From Planctomycetaceae bacterium (GTDB lineage: Bacteria; Planctomycetota; Planctomycetia; Pirellulales; UBA1268), in NCBI GenBank assembly GCA_902629495.1, contig CACORA010000008.1, forward strand, positions 1-64,000: a stretch of DNA of 64,000 nucleotides, read 5' to 3'. Below, one piece after another: positions 62,556 to 64,000 of this stretch (positions are counted from its first letter, which is position 1; each line of letters opens with the position of its first letter). The notes under the pieces were generated by a model. That model ran no database searches and was not told where the DNA came from. It saw only the letters and a list, made by a program, of their open reading frames with translations. The translations under genes and the position numbers were made by a program.

Positions 62556-64000
62556 ATGGAAGATATTGCTCTAAAACTTGCTGTCATCGCCGGAGGCGGT
62601 ATCCTCGCCCAATGGATAGCATGGCGAACGAGGCTTCCTGCAATCGTTCTGCTTCTTCTTGGTGGATGTATCATTGGTCCATGCACAGGATGGATTCAAC
62701 CAGCTGATGATTTTGGTGCCATCTACCGCCCTTTCGTTTCAATTGCTGTAGCGATCATCCTGTTTGAGGGAGGATTAACCCTCAATGTTGCTGAAATCCG
62801 AGAAACCTCCACGGCCGTACGGCGACTCATTCTTCTAGGAGGTCCACTCGTCTGGATCATGACCACATTCGCGGCTCATTTTGTTGCTGGCCTATCGTGG
62901 CCAACAGCATCTGTGCTTGGTGCTATTCTCGTGGTAACTGGACCGACGGTGGTTATGCCGCTTCTGCGCGAGGCACACCTTGCTGCTCGACCAGCTTCAC
63001 TTCTTCGATGGGAAGCAATCGTCAATGATGCATTGGGTGCGCTGTGTGCAGTCATTGCCTTTGAAGTATTTCTTGTGCTCAATGGCGCCTATGAAGCAAA
63101 TCATCTTGTTGTGACACTCTTGATCGGAATGGGGGTTGCTACCTGTGGCGGCTATCTTGCTGGTTCAATGATTGAGTGGTCCTTCACACGCGGATATGTA
63201 CCGGAATATCTCAAAGCACCTGTTCTGCTTGCTGCCGTGATCATGACCAGCACATTCACCAACATGTTGCTTGAAGAGGCTGGTTTACTAACCGTTACGG
63301 TGATGGGAATTCGTCTGGCAAACTCTCGTATTGCAAGCCTCACTGAAATTCGGCGGTTCAAAGAAACGATCACTATTCTTCTCGTCTCAAGCTTATTTTT
63401 ATTGCTCGTAGCTGCTCTTGATGTAGAAGCCATACGCTCACTTGATGTACATGTGCTTGCTTTTGTGATTCTCGTCATGTTTGTTATTCGACCACTTGCC
63501 GTCTTCATTGCCACATGGGGCGCTGGGGTCTCTTTTCAAGAGCAGCTTTTTGTTGGCTGGATTGCCCCTCGAGGGATTGTTGCTGTTGCCGTTTCAAGCC
63601 TTTTTGGTGCCGCCTTGTTGGACAACGGTGTTGAAGATGCTCCCCGAATGATTGCCTCCACATTTGCTGTGGTGGTTGCTACGGTATGTGCTCATGGCTT
63701 TACACTAGATCCACTTGCACGGTTTCTAAGACTGACTACCGCAACCAAGCCCGGCGTGCTCATTGTTGGTGGATCACCTGTACTGACGGCACTAGCTGAG
63801 ACACTCAAAGAAGCTGAGATACCGGTAATGTTGGCGGATACTGCATGGAGTCGACTCCGAGAAGCTCGTCTCGCTGGAATACCAATCTATTTTGGAGAGG
63901 TCTTGTCTGAGGATGCTCACTATGATCTGGATGTAAAGCGATTTGCCGCTGTCATTGCGGCAACATCAAATGACGCCTACAACGCATTGGTATGCACAAA
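62556..64000 (+). CDS. Na+/H+ antiporter (CPA1/NhaP type) with TrkA-N-like domain, truncated at window end
   Basis: The frame is open from the ATG at 62556 to the right edge (481 codons visible). About twelve membrane helices start with LAVIAGGGILAQWIAWR; family landmarks are AIILFEGGLTL, VVTGPTVVMPLLRE, WEAIVNDALGALCAVIAF (ND motif) and WIAPRGIVAVAVSSLF. After the membrane domain comes the beginning of a Rossmann domain, KPGVLIVGGSPVLTALAETL, and AAVIAATSNDAYNALV, matching a TrkA-N regulatory unit. It exchanges Na+ or K+ for protons at the inner membrane, possibly under nucleotide control. It begins 35 bases after lepA, and the C-terminus is outside the window. Confidence 0.92.
   Translation, partial: MEDIALKLAVIAGGGILAQWIAWRTRLPAIVLLLLGGCIIGPCTGWIQPADDFGAIYRPFVSIAVAIILFEGGLTLNVAEIRETSTAVRRLILLGGPLVWIMTTFAAHFVAGLSWPTASVLGAILVVTGPTVVMPLLREAHLAARPASLLRWEAIVNDALGALCAVIAFEVFLVLNGAYEANHLVVTLLIGMGVATCGGYLAGSMIEWSFTRGYVPEYLKAPVLLAAVIMTSTFTNMLLEEAGLLTVTVMGIRLANSRIASLTEIRRFKETITILLVSSLFLLLVAALDVEAIRSLDVHVLAFVILVMFVIRPLAVFIATWGAGVSFQEQLFVGWIAPRGIVAVAVSSLFGAALLDNGVEDAPRMIASTFAVVVATVCAHGFTLDPLARFLRLTTATKPGVLIVGGSPVLTALAETLKEAEIPVMLADTAWSRLREARLAGIPIYFGEVLSEDAHYDLDVKRFAAVIAATSNDAYNALVCT

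Noticed and set aside
1..64000. CRISPR arrays, tRNA/rRNA genes, insertion sequences, phage genes
   Set aside because: No regularly spaced repeats, no convincing tRNA T-arm/acceptor pairing, and no transposase or integrase frame were found by reading; a tRNAscan/ISfinder run would be decisive.

Overview
The window looks like a piece of a planctomycete chromosome (Pirellulales/Planctomycetales type) with moderate GC. The lineage call rests on marker families: a DUF1501 protein with a Tat signal beside a PSD1/DUF1549/DUF1553 cytochrome-domain protein, a DUF1559 prepilin-like protein, an FG-GAP/UnbV lipoprotein, two sulfatases, PQQ-propeller proteins and an oversized signal peptidase I. The standard genetic code is in use. 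I found no tRNA, rRNA, CRISPR array, insertion sequence or phage gene. About 45 protein genes can be supported, and both window ends cut through genes.

Layout. 1-9.3 kb: the 3' end of an S46 dipeptidyl-peptidase, a secreted Ntn amidase, a membrane class III nucleotide cyclase, a DUF1254/DUF1214 gene broken by one in-frame TAA, a secreted phosphoesterase with a LamG domain, and a PfkB sugar kinase. 9.3-20.8 kb: a sulfatase, a bacterial Popeye-type cyclic-nucleotide-binding-fold membrane protein, a Tat-exported phosphoesterase, an EF-hand protein, an UnbV/FG-GAP lipoprotein and TPR protein pair with overlapping ends, a small lipoprotein with a DUF1559 prepilin-like gene, and an EEP-family hydrolase. 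20.9-25.8 kb: a large MscS/MscK-type channel, then a divergent pilT-type ATPase.

26-30.4 kb is a pyrimidine-nucleoside salvage island: thymidine phosphorylase, cytidine deaminase, uracil phosphoribosyltransferase and a NupC-type transporter in one run, with thymidine kinase convergent to it. 30.6-40.4 kb holds an aberrant subtilase, galactokinase, a 1463-residue sulfatase + glycoside-hydrolase fusion, and a second exported (alpha/alpha)6-type glycoside hydrolase. I read the last three as a small sulfated-glycan utilisation locus. 40.4-52.8 kb: a GlsB-type membrane protein, a small exported peptide with a structured leader and strong hairpin, an enolase-superfamily enzyme, two PQQ-propeller proteins, a ketosynthase-fold protein lacking the catalytic Cys, and the DUF1501/PSD1 pair.

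52.9-64 kb is mainly housekeeping. On the minus strand lie a TlpA-like lipoprotein, lepB and lptB. On the plus strand is a tightly packed run: TrmH/SpoU methyltransferase, divergent RNase HII, SixA, a di-haem peroxidase lipoprotein, a ROK kinase, lepA and a truncated Na+/H+ antiporter.

The best candidates for a second look are the sulfatase-glycosidase fusion and its partners, the Popeye-like protein, the Cys-less ketosynthase, the RNase HII variant with an altered GRG motif, the signal peptidase with large inserted domains, and the interrupted DUF1254 gene. No wholly new multi-gene system is proven by the sequence.
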